Source of the DNA: JAWXCE01 sp033764775
GTDB lineage: Bacteria > Pseudomonadota > Alphaproteobacteria > Rhizobiales > Rhodomicrobiaceae
Direction of reading: 5' to 3'
NCBI GenBank assembly: GCA_033764775.1
Contig: JANRIQ010000006.1
Coordinates: forward strand, 124,001-188,000
Length of the DNA stretch: 64,000 nucleotides
The notes beneath the pieces were generated by a model. That model did no database searches. It was not told the origin of the DNA and saw only the letters and a program-made list of their open reading frames with translations. The stretch's first letter is position 1. Every line of letters starts with the position of its first letter. Position numbers and translations under genes: made by a program. Shown one piece after another: positions 9,162 through 19,208 of the stretch.

Positions 9162-10148
9162 ATGATGAGCAATACGGAAACAACGGTAACCGAGTTGCAG
9201 GATAGCGACGTGGTTGGGGCCGACACCGCCGCGGAGACCGCGGCCGGCGCCGATCAGCAACTGACCACCGCCGAGCTTGAGGCCATCCGCGCGCGCCTCG
9301 CCGGGCTCGCCGCCGAGAATGAGGCGTTGAAGGCGGAGAACGCGCAGCTTCAGGCCGAAAAAACCCGTCTGGACGATAACTGGAAGCGCTCCGAGGCGGA
9401 GATGCAGAATTTGCGCCGCCGCACCGAGCGCGAAATCGCCGAGAACGCAAAATATGCGATTTCGTCCTTCGCCCGTGACGTGATCGGCATCGGCGACAAT
9501 CTGCGCCGCGCCATTGAGGCAGTGCCGAAGCACGCGGCGGCGGACGACCCTGCGCTCGCGACCCTCATCGAGGGCGTCGAGGTGACGGAGCGCGAGCTGT
9601 TCAAGGTGCTTGAGCGGCAGAACATCGTCCGCTTCGACCCTAAGGGCGAAAAGTTCGATCCGCACATCCATGACGCCATGATGCGGGTTGAGACCGCCGA
9701 CGCCGCTCCGGACACCATTCTCCAGGTTTACCAAGCCGGCTATATGATCGGCGACAGGGTGCTGCGCGCCGCCGCCGTCGTTGTCGCGAAAGCGGCGACG
9801 GGCGCGCCGACCGGCTCTGGCGAGCCGAAACCCTCAGCCGGCGACGAGGGCGTCGCGCCCGCCGCCGCCGAAGGCGTAAGCGAACCGCCCGAGACGCCGC
9901 CCGCCGACAGCGAAGCGCCGCAAGCGGCGTCCGCAACCATTGTGCGCATGCAGCGCCGGAGCTCTCTCGAATCCCAACGCGGCGCCCGCCGCGCCCAGAT
10001 CATTCGCCCGGTGACGGTGACGACGAGCGTGCTCTCGACCAAGCGCCCGTCCTCGATGACGATGCCGGTGATGGGCGGCGCGAGTGAGATCGAAGCGCCC
10101 GCGCCGTATGTGGGGCTGGCCAACGGCCCTGATTTTGATGCGGACTGA
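9162..10148 (+). CDS. grpE: GrpE nucleotide exchange factor with a long C-terminal extension
   Basis: Residues 35-210 are a normal GrpE: a coiled-coil stalk (about 35-100, rich in A/E/K), then the beta-domain with GEKFDPHIHDAMMRVET and YQAGYMIGDRVLRAAAVVVAK. GrpE releases ADP from DnaK. The normal protein ends here at about 200 residues, but this ORF continues another 118: a Pro/Ala/Glu/Ser-rich linker (about 211-262), then a basic segment (RMQRRSSLESQRGARRAQ) and a tail ending GLANGPDFDAD. Third codon positions through the tail remain mostly G or C in this frame, which supports real coding. A start at the second Met (9165) is equally possible; a GAGGAAAAGG ribosome site precedes both. Confidence 0.9.
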   Translation: MMSNTETTVTELQDSDVVGADTAAETAAGADQQLTTAELEAIRARLAGLAAENEALKAENAQLQAEKTRLDDNWKRSEAEMQNLRRRTEREIAENAKYAISSFARDVIGIGDNLRRAIEAVPKHAAADDPALATLIEGVEVTERELFKVLERQNIVRFDPKGEKFDPHIHDAMMRVETADAAPDTILQVYQAGYMIGDRVLRAAAVVVAKAATGAPTGSGEPKPSAGDEGVAPAAAEGVSEPPETPPADSEAPQAASATIVRMQRRSSLESQRGARRAQIIRPVTVTTSVLSTKRPSSMTMPVMGGASEIEAPAPYVGLANGPDFDAD

Positions 10149-10205
10149 CGCTCCGGCGCCACGCGCCGGGGACGACGCAAAACAGTTAAGCGCGCGGGCT
10201 CGCTG

Positions 10206-10234
10206 CTTGCGCGTGCTGACGCCCTCTCCTATAT
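10206..10234 (+). promoter_or_regulatory. RpoH (sigma-32)-type heat-shock promoter of dnaK
   Basis: CTTG at 10206-10209, 18 bases, then CCTATAT at 10228-10234. This matches the alphaproteobacterial RpoH consensus CTTG-N17/18-CYTATNT exactly. It lies 136 bp upstream of the dnaK ATG, leaving a leader of about 130 nt. dnaK is a standard RpoH target in alphaproteobacteria. Confidence 0.75.
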
Positions 10235-10369
10235 ACTTGCGCATTAACACGGCATCCATAGGGACCGGAAGATACGTCCCACGCTCGCAAAATGCGGCGC
10301 GGCTCGAAAACAACCCGGATGCTGCTTCATGGTCCGGCCGGTTCGCTAACACTGCACTAGGGGTACATA

Positions 10370-12277
<1,908 letters not shown>

Positions 12278-12425
12278 CCGCAGGGCTAAGCCCTCGGCGA
12301 GCAGGTTGTTCACGCCGCCTGCGCGATGCACGTAAACGAGGCCCGTTTATCGCATCGCTCGGGCGGCGTCTTAGACTGCGCCATATCCCGGCGTTATCGT
12401 TTCATAGAAGTGACCGAACACACAC

Positions 12426-13562
12426 ATGAAGCGCGACTATTACGAAGTGCTCGGCGTATCGAAAAGCGCAGACGAAAACGACATCAAGAGCGCTTTCCGC
12501 CGCATGGCGAAAGAGTACCATCCGGATCGCAACCCCGGCGACGGCGATGCGGAAAAGCGTTTCAAGGAAATCAACGAAGCGTATGAAGCGTTGAAAGACC
12601 CCCAGAAGCGGGCGGCATACGATCAGTATGGCCATGCGGCGTTCGAGGGCAACGGCGCCGGCCCCGGCCCGCACGGCTTCGGCGCCGATTTCGCCACGTC
12701 CATGTCGGATATTTTCGACGACCTGTTCGGCGAGTTCATGGGCGGGCGGCGCGGCCGGGCGCGAGGCTCGCGTGAACGCGGGCAGGACATCCGGTTCAAC
12801 CTGGAAATCACGCTTGAGGAGGCTTACGCCGGCAAAACCGCGACGATCCGCGTTCCCGCCTCCGTGCAATGCGAGGCGTGCGGCGGCGCAGGCGCTGAAG
12901 CCGGCTCCCGCCCGACAGCTTGCACCACCTGCGGCGGGCATGGCAAAATCCGCGTCAGCCAAGGATTTTTCACCATCGAACGCACGTGCATGGCCTGCCA
13001 GGGCCGTGGCGAGGTCATCGAAAATCCGTGCCAAGGCTGCGCCGGCGCCGGACGCGTCAACCGCGAACGCAAGCTGTCCGTCACCATCCCCGCCGGGGTC
13101 GAGGACGGCACGCGCATCCGGTTGGCGGGCGAAGGCGAAGCGGGCATGCGCGGCGGACCGGCTGGCGATCTCTACATCTTCCTGTCCATCGCGCCGCACG
13201 ACATCTTCCAGCGCGACGGCGCGGACCTTTTCTGCCGCGTGCCCATCACCATGATCACGGCGGCGCTCGGCGGGCAGATCGAAGCGCCCACCATCGACGG
13301 CGGCCGCACCAAGCTGAAAATCCCGGAAGGCACGGAAAGCGGCAAGCAATTCCGCATCCGCGGCAAGGGCATGCCGGTGCTGCGGCAAAAGATCGTCGGC
13401 GACCTCAACATCCAGGTCGAGGTCGAGACGCCGCAAAACCTCTCGCGCAAGCAGAAAGAGCTTTTGCGCGAATTCGAGAAAGCCTCCACGCGTGAGAACA
13501 ACCCGGAGGCGGAAAGCTTCCTCGCCCGCATCCGTTCCTTCTGGGGCGACGCAGCCGACTAA
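12426..13562 (+). CDS. dnaJ: Chaperone DnaJ (Hsp40)
   Basis: 378 residues with full class A DnaJ architecture. The J domain is at the N-terminus (DYYEVLGVSKSADE, HPD tripeptide near residue 36), then a Gly/Phe-rich region, four CxxCxGxG-type zinc repeats (CEACGGAG, CTTCGGHG, CMACQGRG, CQGCAGAG) around 135-205, and the two C-terminal beta-barrel substrate domains. DnaJ delivers clients to DnaK and stimulates its ATPase. It follows dnaK after 148 bp and may be transcribed with it. Confidence 0.98.
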   Translation: MKRDYYEVLGVSKSADENDIKSAFRRMAKEYHPDRNPGDGDAEKRFKEINEAYEALKDPQKRAAYDQYGHAAFEGNGAGPGPHGFGADFATSMSDIFDDLFGEFMGGRRGRARGSRERGQDIRFNLEITLEEAYAGKTATIRVPASVQCEACGGAGAEAGSRPTACTTCGGHGKIRVSQGFFTIERTCMACQGRGEVIENPCQGCAGAGRVNRERKLSVTIPAGVEDGTRIRLAGEGEAGMRGGPAGDLYIFLSIAPHDIFQRDGADLFCRVPITMITAALGGQIEAPTIDGGRTKLKIPEGTESGKQFRIRGKGMPVLRQKIVGDLNIQVEVETPQNLSRKQKELLREFEKASTRENNPEAESFLARIRSFWGDAAD

Positions 13563-13580
13563 CGCCAAACTGGAGCCCCG

Positions 13581-14168
13581 ATGACGCAGCCCGTGACATT
13601 CCTGTGCCTGGCGGGAAGCGCCCGCGCCGCCTCGTTCAACCAGCGCCTCGCGGCGGCCGCTGCGCGCGAAGCCGGGGCTCAAGGCGCAGTCGTCACACTG
13701 CTCTCGCCCCGGGATTACGCCATGCCGCTCTACGACGGCGACCTTGAGGCCCGTGAGGGCGCGCCGCACGCCGCCGTGGCGCTTGCGAACCACTTCAAAA
13801 CAGCCCAAGCCGTGTTCATCGCCAGCCCTGAATACAATGCGTCCATCTCGCCGTTCCTGAAAAACGCGCTGGATTGGGTTTCGCGGGTGAAGGCCGACGG
13901 CGAGCCGCCGCTCTTCGCCTACAAAAACCGCGTTTTCGCCATCGGCTCCGCCTCGCCGGGCGCGCTGGGCGGCATGCGCGGCCTCATCGCCCTCAGGCAC
14001 TGCATGGAGTTGGGCCTCGGCGCCCTTGTTCTGCCCGATCAGATCGCCGTGCCGAACGCCGGGCAAGCCTTCGATGAAGCCGGCGCGCTCACGGACGACC
14101 GCTCCGCGGCTGCGCTGAAGCGCGTGGTCGGCGCGGCGATCGACGCGGCTGCCCGGTTTCGCCGATGA
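13581..14168 (+). CDS. NADPH-dependent FMN reductase family protein
   Basis: 195 residues with the flavodoxin-like fold of the NADPH-dependent FMN/azo reductase family. The phosphate-binding loop is GSARAASFNQRLA near residue 12; the middle motif FIASPEYNASISPFLKNALDWVSR is the family signature. Such enzymes reduce free FMN, quinones, chromate or azo compounds with NAD(P)H, and the true substrate cannot be read from sequence. It is 18 bp after dnaJ and overlaps pyrF by the ATGA tetranucleotide at 14165-14168, so it is probably translated together with pyrF. Confidence 0.88.
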   Translation: MTQPVTFLCLAGSARAASFNQRLAAAAAREAGAQGAVVTLLSPRDYAMPLYDGDLEAREGAPHAAVALANHFKTAQAVFIASPEYNASISPFLKNALDWVSRVKADGEPPLFAYKNRVFAIGSASPGALGGMRGLIALRHCMELGLGALVLPDQIAVPNAGQAFDEAGALTDDRSAAALKRVVGAAIDAAARFRR

Positions 14169-14872
14169 CGGGCCGGGCCGCGCTCAGCCGGATCGCGCTG
14201 GCGCTCGACTTCTCCACGCCGGACGACGCGCGCCGCTTCATCGACCGGATCGAGGCGCCGCCCATCGTCTACAAAATCGGCGTAGAGTTGATTTACGCGG
14301 GCGGACTTGCGCTCGCGGACGAGCTTGCGCGGTCGGGCCACGCTGTGTTCATCGACGCCAAGCTGCACGATATCGGACGCACCGTCGAGCGCGCGACCGC
14401 CGTCATCGCGGGGATGGGAGCGCAGTTTCTCACCGTGCACGCCGCCGACCGCAAGACGCTCGCAGGCGCCGTGCGCGGCCGCTCCATCTCGCCCCTCAAG
14501 CTCCTCGGCGTGACGGTGATGACCAATCTGGACGCCGCCGATCTGGCCGAACAGGGCCTCGGCGATCCGGCGCAGGCGGCGCGTCGCCGCGCGGCCATCG
14601 CACGCGAGGAGGGACTGGACGGCGTCGTCGCCTCGGCGTGGGAGGCGCCGGAAGTGAAGCGCCTGTGCGGGGCCGGTTTCCTCGTGGTGACGCCAGGCGT
14701 GCGGCCTGCCGGATCGGCGGCGGGCGACCAGGCGCGCGTCGCCACGCCCGCCGAGGCCGTGCGCGCGGGGGCGGATTACCTGGTGGTTGGGCGCCCGATC
14801 ACCGAAAGCGCTGACCCAAAAGCCGCGCTGGCCGCTCTCGCTTCCGACATCGAAACCGCCGCGCAGGCCTAA
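14165..14872 (+). CDS. pyrF: Orotidine 5'-phosphate decarboxylase
   Basis: Final step of UMP synthesis (OMP to UMP plus CO2). 235 residues; the catalytic Asp-Lys-Asp array is seen in FIDAKLHDIGRT near residue 60, with ALDFSTPDDA at the N-terminus, TVHAADRKTLAGAV, and the phosphate-gripping C-terminal GADYLVVGRPIT. It starts within the stop of the flavin reductase gene (ATGA) and ends 2 bp from the convergent mepA. The combination dnaJ-reductase-pyrF is a recurring alphaproteobacterial arrangement as far as I recall. Confidence 0.95.
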   Translation: MTGRAALSRIALALDFSTPDDARRFIDRIEAPPIVYKIGVELIYAGGLALADELARSGHAVFIDAKLHDIGRTVERATAVIAGMGAQFLTVHAADRKTLAGAVRGRSISPLKLLGVTVMTNLDAADLAEQGLGDPAQAARRRAAIAREEGLDGVVASAWEAPEVKRLCGAGFLVVTPGVRPAGSAAGDQARVATPAEAVRAGADYLVVGRPITESADPKAALAALASDIETAAQA

Positions 14873-14874
14873 GC

Positions 14875-15924
14875 TCATTCGCCGGGCGTGTCCTCCGGCT
14901 GCTCCTCCACGTCGGGCGTTGGAGCGGTCGCCGCCGCCACGCCGAGCAGCCTCGCGCAATCCGCTGGGAGATCGGCGAGCGTGAGCGGCGGCTTGGGCTT
15001 CGGCGGCTTGCGGTTCGGATCCGGCGGGGCGGGCGGGCGCGTCAGCAGCTTAAACCAGTTGTCCAACTCAGCGCCGCAGCCGTCGTCGCCCGATAGCGGC
15101 GGCTGGTTCACGCATCCCGCGCTATCGGCCGGGCACGTGAGCCGCACGTGGAAATGATAATGGTGCCCCCACCACGGCCGCACCTTGCCGAGCCAACCGC
15201 GATCCTCCCCCGCCGCCTCGCACAGTGCGCGCTTGATGACGGGATGGACGAAGATGCGCGCCACCTGCGGGTAAAGCGCCGCGCGGCGCAACAGCCGCAC
15301 ATGCTGCGGCGTCCAGAGCTTGGCGTTGATGGTGAGCTTGTCGTCACCGAGCATGCTATCGGCCGAAAGGGTTTCGCGCTCCTCGCGGGTGAGCTCTCGC
15401 GGCGGCATGGGTTTGAGCCAGATGTCGGCGTCAAGGCCGATCTGGTGGCTGGCGTGCCCCGTGCGCATCGGCCCGCCCGCCGGCTGCGCCATGTCGCCCA
15501 CGAGCAGCCCCGGCCAGCCGTCCTTTTCACGCGCATCGCGGGCGAGCGTCTCGACATATTTGACAAGCGCCGGGTGCCCCCAATTGCGGTTACGCGAAAG
15601 ACGCATCGCCTGCCACGCCGGGCCGTTGACCGGGAGGGCGCGCGCCCCCGCCAGGCATCCGCGCGCGTATCCGCCGATGGCGCGGGCGGCGAGAGGCGCG
15701 GGCTGCGTGACGGCGCCGAACAGTTCCTTAGCGGGCGGCTGCGATTTGGCGGCGGCTTTGGGCGCCGATTTGGCCTCAGCCAAGGCGGGCGCTGGAGTGA
15801 TGAGCGGGCATGCCGCAACAAGCGCCGCGATCAGCGACAGCCGACGCACCGCGGCTCCGCGCTCCCGCAACTCACCGCAACGCGACGCGGCGTCATTACT
15901 TAAATGTTTACGCTTTTCGTCCAT
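14875..15924 (-). CDS. mepA: Penicillin-insensitive murein endopeptidase (MepA, peptidase M74)
   Basis: Zinc endopeptidase that cuts D-Ala-mDAP and LD cross-links in peptidoglycan in the periplasm. From the ATG at 15924 it has 349 residues with a signal sequence (RRLSLIAALVAACPLITPAPALA, cleavage near residue 50). The metal and catalytic residues of M74 are present: TGHASHQIGLDAD and the C-terminal WWGHHYHFHVRLTCP. ATGs at 15945 and 16047 are also in frame; the latter runs into the divergent transpeptidase gene and is unlikely. It is divergent from an L,D-transpeptidase 55 bp away, pairing a cross-link cutter with a cross-link maker. Confidence 0.9.
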   Translation of the reverse strand: MDEKRKHLSNDAASRCGELRERGAAVRRLSLIAALVAACPLITPAPALAEAKSAPKAAAKSQPPAKELFGAVTQPAPLAARAIGGYARGCLAGARALPVNGPAWQAMRLSRNRNWGHPALVKYVETLARDAREKDGWPGLLVGDMAQPAGGPMRTGHASHQIGLDADIWLKPMPPRELTREERETLSADSMLGDDKLTINAKLWTPQHVRLLRRAALYPQVARIFVHPVIKRALCEAAGEDRGWLGKVRPWWGHHYHFHVRLTCPADSAGCVNQPPLSGDDGCGAELDNWFKLLTRPPAPPDPNRKPPKPKPPLTLADLPADCARLLGVAAATAPTPDVEEQPEDTPGE

Positions 15925-15979
15925 GTTGCAGTTAAATTTCATCATCCCTTTTGCAATCCAAGACGTTCGGGAGGATTCC

Positions 15980-16396
15980 ATGATGCGCCGCCTCATGCTT
16001 GCTGTGCTTTTGTTCCTTGCCCCTGTCAACGCTTTCGCGGCAGTCACGGCCTATATCAGCAAATCGGAGCAGCTGATGCACGTGTATGTCGAAGGCGCGC
16101 ATTATTCAACTTGGGTCATCTCCACGGGCCGCGGCGGCTACAACACGCCGATCGGCGCGTTCCGGCCGACCTTCCTCAGCCGCTTCCATCGCTCCAGCCG
16201 CTATGGCGGCGCGCCCATGCCGTTCTCGGTGTTTTTCCATCGCGGCTACGCCATCCACGGCACCTATGAGGTCAGGGCGCTAGGGAGGCCGGCGTCCCGC
16301 GGCTGCATCCGGCTGCACCCCGAACACGCGCGCGTGTTTTATTCGCTGGTGCGCGACTACGGCCGCGCCGCCACGCGAATCATCATTCAGCGCTAG
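15980..16396 (+). CDS. Small secreted L,D-transpeptidase (YkuD domain)
   Basis: 138 residues. An N-terminal signal peptide (RRLMLAVLLFLAPVNAFA) leads straight into a minimal YkuD catalytic domain: ISKSEQLMHVYVEG, STGRGGYNTPIGAF, then HGTYEVRALGRPASRGCIRLH, which contains the conserved His and the nucleophile Cys of the SRGCIRL motif. Such enzymes make 3-3 cross-links or attach proteins to peptidoglycan in the periplasm. GGGAGGA lies 8 bases before the ATG. An in-frame extension upstream to 15320 is antisense to mepA and is rejected. The last 4 bp overlap the convergent methyltransferase gene. Confidence 0.9.
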   Translation: MMRRLMLAVLLFLAPVNAFAAVTAYISKSEQLMHVYVEGAHYSTWVISTGRGGYNTPIGAFRPTFLSRFHRSSRYGGAPMPFSVFFHRGYAIHGTYEVRALGRPASRGCIRLHPEHARVFYSLVRDYGRAATRIIIQR

Positions 16397-17070
16397 TGCG
16401 ATTTGCTGCTGGTCTTGCGCGCGAAAACGCCGAACAGGATTTGCGGCGAGCCGAAATCGTCCTCGATGCTCTCCGTGCGCAGCGACGAGAATTTGAGGCT
16501 CGGCTGCCGCTCAAACAACGCGAGCACCTCCTCCGCCTGATACATCGCATAGTACCGCCCCAGTCGGTCGCGCATGTCGCCGTCGCCGCTCGGGAAACAG
16601 GCGTAGAGCACCGCGTTTTCGCGCATGGCGCTCGCGATTATGCTCAGGATCGTGGGGACTTTATCCTTGGGGACATGGGGCAGCGCGTGGCACGCGAAAA
16701 CGCCGTCGAACTGCATGTCTGAGCCGACGGCGTCGAAAGTCTTGACCATCACCGGGCGTCGCAATTTGGGCGAGGCGAGCGCGGCGAGCTTGGAGGACGC
16801 ATCCAGGGAGTGCACGTCGAAGCCGCGCCGCTGCATTTCCTCAGACGCCCAACCGGCGCCGCAGCCGAGATCGAGCACCCTCGCGCCGGGCGCAAGCTTG
16901 GCGCAGAAAAATTTCAGCGCGTTCCAACTGCTTTTGGGGACGGGGCGGGCGGCGTATTCGTTGGCGTAGGCGTCGTAAACGGCGATCGTCGTTGCGTCGA
17001 ACGGCACAGGCGCCCCCCAGGCTTCAATCTTGCAGTCCGCTGAAGCGGCAGTCAAAATATCAGAACGCAT
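16393..17070 (-). CDS. Class I SAM-dependent methyltransferase
   Basis: 225 residues with a Rossmann-type methyltransferase core: motif I VLDLGCGAGWASEEM near residue 70, post-I acidic residue in VHSLDASS, and the motif IV region FDGVFACHALPHVP. Closest in style to the methyltransferase-11/12 groups that act on small molecules. No substrate can be inferred: the neighbours (an L,D-transpeptidase and a GNAT enzyme) do not form a pathway with it. The start at 17070 gives MRSDILTAAS; an internal ATG is not needed. Confidence 0.82.
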   Translation of the reverse strand: MRSDILTAASADCKIEAWGAPVPFDATTIAVYDAYANEYAARPVPKSSWNALKFFCAKLAPGARVLDLGCGAGWASEEMQRRGFDVHSLDASSKLAALASPKLRRPVMVKTFDAVGSDMQFDGVFACHALPHVPKDKVPTILSIIASAMRENAVLYACFPSGDGDMRDRLGRYYAMYQAEEVLALFERQPSLKFSSLRTESIEDDFGSPQILFGVFARKTSSKSH

Positions 17071-17167
17071 TACATAACGGGTAGGCGTGCTGCGGCGGCC
17101 GTGATGCGGCTTCGGGTCATACTAAAGTTTATCATGGCGTGGATGTCAACCTCGGCGGGCCGTAAAA

Positions 17168-17743
17168 TCAGGCCGCCGGACGCAAACTGAGCGGAAAGTC
17201 CATCACCGCCATAACGAAGCCTGCGCTGTCCTCGACCGCCTCCCGCCAGAGCGAAATGTAGGTGGAGCCGGCGGGCGTTACCTGGCCGGACACCTCGCCG
17301 TGGTCGAAATGCAGCTCGGCCTCGTGTTTTTTGGCGAGCCGCTGCATTTTGCGGTTCTCGGCCAAGCAGTTCATGTAGAGGCGCGAGACCCCGCGGTTGC
17401 GGGCCGACCGCACGATCCGCTCGAACAGGGCCGACCCCACCCCGCGATTTTGGTACGCCTCTTCGACTGAGAACGCCGCCTCCGCGTCGTGAGAGAGCCC
17501 GTCGCCGATTTGGCGCAATTCGGCCGCGCCGTGCATCTCGCCCTCGCGGAAATAGCCATAGAGGAGGCCGTCAAGACCCGGGCTGCGGGAGGCGTAATCG
17601 CGGATGAACTCATCGCCCACGGGCATGCCAAAACGCAGGCGGCGACTTTCAGGGTCTAGTCTGAGCAAGTGGTCACGGAACTTTTCCATCTCCGTTGGCC
17701 ACGCTTTGCGGATAATCCCTCCCCAGATGTGAGATTCATGCAT
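17168..17743 (-). CDS. GNAT family N-acetyltransferase
   Basis: 191 residues. The acetyl-CoA-binding motif A is seen as FSVEEAYQNRGVGSALFERIVRSA (R/QxxGxG/A) near residue 95, with the N-terminal LLRLDPESRRLRFGMPV segment typical of a common alphaproteobacterial GNAT group. The acceptor substrate is unknown. Its start overlaps the longest possible reading of the divergent vsr gene by 2 bases, so the vsr start is probably further in. Confidence 0.85.
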   Translation of the reverse strand: MHESHIWGGIIRKAWPTEMEKFRDHLLRLDPESRRLRFGMPVGDEFIRDYASRSPGLDGLLYGYFREGEMHGAAELRQIGDGLSHDAEAAFSVEEAYQNRGVGSALFERIVRSARNRGVSRLYMNCLAENRKMQRLAKKHEAELHFDHGEVSGQVTPAGSTYISLWREAVEDSAGFVMAVMDFPLSLRPAA

Positions 17744-17789
17744 GGGAACCCACTCCGGTGATATTTATGGTTTTGTTTTCCCTGACAAT

Positions 17790-18536
17790 ATGGCGACGGC
17801 GAGACGCCGGAAGCAATGGAGCGCGCCGCATGAGCCTTATGTGCGAAACGCATCCCGCGATGCGGTTTTGAGCATGCGGGCTGACGAGGACGCGACCGCC
17901 CGCTCGCGCATCATGCGGCGGGTCAAGTCGCGCGACACCACGCCGGAGCAGGCGGTGAGGCGAGCCGTGCGCGGGCTGGGGATCGGCTACCGCCTGCATG
18001 CGGCCGACCTCCCTGGCAAGCCGGATCTCGTATTTCGCGGGCGGCGGCGCGTCATTTTCGTGCATGGCTGCTTCTGGCACGGCCACGACTGCAAGCGCGG
18101 CGCGCGGGCGCCCAAGGCCAACGCCGAGTACTGGCGCGCGAAAATCACCCGCAACAGGGCGCGCGACGCGGCGACGCTAGAGCGGTTGGCGGCGCTCGGC
18201 TGGCGCGCAATCGTGGTGTGGGAGTGCGAGCTGAGAGATGCAGCGCGGCTCAGCGCGCGGCTTGCGAGCTTTCTGCAACCCGCCTCAAAGACCGCCATGG
18301 GCGTGGACAAGCCAGAGCACCAGCGCGCCGAGCGCGATGCGATAATAGGCGAAGGGCGCAAAGCCAACGCGGCTGACGATGGCGAGGAACGGCTTGACGA
18401 CCACGAGCGCCGCGAAAAACGCGCACACGAAGCCGACGGCGATGACGCCCGCGTCGTCGAAGCTGAGGGCGTCCCGGTTTTTGAAGGCGTCGTAGGCGAA
18501 GGCGGCGGCCATGGTCGGAATGGAGAGGAAGAATGA
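17790..18536 (+). CDS. vsr: Very short patch repair (Vsr)-type endonuclease with antisense read-through tail
   Basis: Vsr nicks 5' of T in T:G mismatches made by deamination of 5-methylcytosine. The core (about 17870-18290) is canonical: ARSRIMRRVKSRDTTPEQAVRRA, LPGKPDLVFRGRRRVIFVHG, CFWHGHDC, then WRAIVVWECEL. Normal Vsr is 140-180 residues and stops near here. This frame continues 82 codons to 18536, antisense to the 3' part of uppP, giving a Glu/Asp/Arg-rich tail that is probably meaningless sequence. The start is uncertain: ATGs at 17742, 17790 and 17874 are in frame, none with a strong ribosome site. No cytosine methyltransferase is in the window, so this is an orphan vsr here. Confidence 0.8.
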   Translation: MATARRRKQWSAPHEPYVRNASRDAVLSMRADEDATARSRIMRRVKSRDTTPEQAVRRAVRGLGIGYRLHAADLPGKPDLVFRGRRRVIFVHGCFWHGHDCKRGARAPKANAEYWRAKITRNRARDAATLERLAALGWRAIVVWECELRDAARLSARLASFLQPASKTAMGVDKPEHQRAERDAIIGEGRKANAADDGEERLDDHERREKRAHEADGDDARVVEAEGVPVFEGVVGEGGGHGRNGEEE

Positions 18537-19091
18537 GAACTCGGCGGCCGCGCGCCGGTCAAGGCCGAGCAGCAAGCCGCCGATGATCGTCGCCCCTGAA
18601 CGCGACACGCCGGGCACGAGCGCCATGGCCTGCGCAAGACCGATGAGAAAGCCCGTGCGCACGGGCACATCATCGACCGTCGGATAGAGCACGCGCTTCT
18701 GCAGCCGCTCGACCGCGAGGATGACGAAGCCGCCGATGATGAGCGCCGTCGCGACGACCGTGGGCGAAAACAGCACCGCCTTGATCTGGCTGTGAAACGC
18801 GGCGCCGAGAATCATCGCGGGGATGAACGCGGCGACGATGACGGCGGCGAACCGGCGCGCGGCTGGGTCTGTCGGCAGGCCGGTGAGCGTCGCCCAGAGC
18901 TTACGGAAATAGAGCACGACAAGCGCCAGGATGGCGCCGAGCTGGATCATCACCTCGAAGGTTCGCCCCGGCGGCGCCTTGAACCCGAGCAAATCGACGA
19001 AGAGGATGAGATGGCCGGTGGAGGAGACGGGCAAGAACTCGGTCAGCCCCTCGATCACGCCGAGCAGGGCGGCCAGCAGGTAGTTTTCCAT
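18285..19091 (-). CDS. uppP: Undecaprenyl-diphosphate phosphatase (UppP/BacA)
   Basis: Integral membrane enzyme that recycles undecaprenyl pyrophosphate to the monophosphate lipid carrier for cell-wall synthesis; the family confers bacitracin resistance. From the ATG at 19091 it has 268 residues beginning MENYLLAALLGVIEGLTEFL, followed by PVSSTGHLIL (catalytic Glu/Ser region) and the second signature LVPGVSRSGATIIGGLLLG. Multiple hydrophobic helices run throughout. A reading from 19151 adds 20 non-family residues. The last 252 bp are also open on the other strand as the tail of vsr. Confidence 0.95.
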   Translation of the reverse strand: MENYLLAALLGVIEGLTEFLPVSSTGHLILFVDLLGFKAPPGRTFEVMIQLGAILALVVLYFRKLWATLTGLPTDPAARRFAAVIVAAFIPAMILGAAFHSQIKAVLFSPTVVATALIIGGFVILAVERLQKRVLYPTVDDVPVRTGFLIGLAQAMALVPGVSRSGATIIGGLLLGLDRRAAAEFSFFLSIPTMAAAFAYDAFKNRDALSFDDAGVIAVGFVCAFFAALVVVKPFLAIVSRVGFAPFAYYRIALGALVLWLVHAHGGL

Positions 19092-19208
19092 GGATGCCGC
19101 CCCTTCCGCCGCAGTTTTGTCCGCCTTAGCGCCAGCGATGGCGGGCGTCAACCGCGCGTGGGGCCGGAGGGGCGCGCACGCCCCGCGACTATGGCGCCGG
19201 CGCCACCG

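Noticed and set aside
7706..10369. CIRCE operator near hrcA or dnaK
   Set aside because: No TTAGCACTC-N9-GAGTGCTAA or close variant was found; the dnaK upstream region instead has an RpoH-type promoter.
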